Shown: one piece after another, positions 20,787-20,951 of the stretch
Position numbering within the stretch: the stretch's first letter is position 1
Layout of the letters: each line of letters starts with the position of its first letter
Assembly (NCBI GenBank): GCA_044506885.1
Contig: JBIQKC010000043.1
Location: 1-20,951 of the forward strand
Direction: 5' to 3'
Source of the DNA: Croceibacterium_A sp044506885
Lineage (GTDB): Bacteria > Pseudomonadota > Alphaproteobacteria > Sphingomonadales > Sphingomonadaceae
Length of the DNA stretch: 20,951 bases
Translations under genes and position numbers: made by a program
Notes under the pieces: model-generated
What the model saw: the letters and a program-made list of their open reading frames with translations, nothing else
Databases searched by the model: none
What the model was told of the DNA's origin: nothing

Positions 20787-20951
20787 TGCTCGGTCTTGAG
20801 CTTGGGCCAGCCGCCCTCGTCGACTTCGTGGATCGGGTCGAGGAGCACCAGATCGGCCATGTCGTCGTAGCGCTCGAGCTCGGGCGTCGTCCACCGCACG
20901 GGTGCGACGAGATCGGGCAGGACGCCCATCGCGGCGCCGTTCGGCGTCGCC
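20783..20951 (-). CDS. C-terminal end of an unrecognised protein (partial at window edge)
   Basis: The last 55 codons of an open frame run off the window edge. The translation includes NGAAMGVLPDLVAPVRW, ELERYDDMADLVLLDPIHEV and DEGGWPKLKTEQ, an acidic soluble tail with no recognised motif. Its TGA overlaps the GTG of the downstream chimeric frame (GTGA), a normal operon junction. That junction shows that this gene and the N-terminal 54 codons of the chimera belong together and to a locus other than folP. Confidence 0.5.
   Translation of the reverse strand, partial: ATPNGAAMGVLPDLVAPVRWTTPELERYDDMADLVLLDPIHEVDEGGWPKLKTEQ

Noticed and set aside
19275..20870. A 531-codon plus-strand frame crossing the SDR and folP genes
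   Set aside because: It runs out of frame through two well-supported genes on opposite strands and shows no domain.

Overview
The window is a high-GC (I estimate mid-to-high 60s %) chromosomal stretch from an alphaproteobacterium, most likely Sphingomonadales (Erythrobacter/Novosphingobium/Sphingomonas-like). The lines of evidence are a PEPxxWA-type C-terminal sorting signal, a three-gene PntAA/PntAB/PntB transhydrogenase preceded by a tiny aa3-type cytochrome oxidase subunit IV-like gene, several promoter sequences of the alphaproteobacterial general stress sigma factor EcfG (GGAAC-N16/17-CGTT), and two families of palindromic intergenic repeats. No rRNA, tRNA, CRISPR array, insertion sequence or phage gene was seen.

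Layout. 1-160: intergenic, with a palindromic repeat and a tandem 8-mer. 161-3159: a divergent pair, FAD monooxygenase (-) and CPA2/Kef-type antiporter (+). 3249-3416: a 55-aa hydrophilic gene with a near-consensus EcfG promoter. 3441-5394 (-): secreted CAP-domain protein, then a translationally coupled pair in which a PEPxxWA-CTERM surface protein precedes an L,D-transpeptidase; twin palindromes lie upstream of the pair. 5533-6426 (-): EamA transporter. 6543-7649 (-): acyltransferase-3 gene of clearly lower GC, probably acquired. 7836-9365 (+): CpaF ATPase with no other tad/cpa genes beside it. 9426-9656 (-): small membrane protein. 9740-10654 (+): second EamA transporter. 10711-10991 (+): tandem entericidin-type lipoproteins behind a consensus EcfG promoter. 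11008-12898 (-): dGTPase-like HD protein and overlapping TIP30-like NAD(P)-binding protein. 12985-13067: REP-like inverted pair. 13101-13796 (-): Asp/Glu racemase family gene behind a consensus EcfG promoter. 13885-17597 (-): operon cox4-like, pntAA, secreted VOC protein, pntAB, palindromic repeat, pntB. 17746-19164 (+): response regulator of the sigma-54 activator class with a damaged GAFTGA motif. 19204-19965 (+): SDR. 19962-20786 (-): dihydropteroate synthase whose N-terminal third is replaced by unrelated sequence. 20783-20951 (-): C-terminal end of an unrecognised gene.

How it fits together. Three separate transcription units (small hydrophilic protein, entericidin pair, racemase) carry EcfG-type promoters, so part of this neighbourhood probably belongs to the general stress regulon. 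The envelope theme is strong: sorting-signal protein plus L,D-transpeptidase, entericidins, CAP protein, CpaF and acyltransferase. The most unusual points are: the pnt operon, invaded by a secreted VOC gene and by a repeat that appears to supply the pntB ribosome-binding site; the response regulator lacking the key threonine of GAFTGA; the twin 18-19 bp palindromes before the PEPxxWA gene; and the abrupt loss of the FolP N-terminus near 20.62 kb, which is either an assembly chimera or a real rearrangement.
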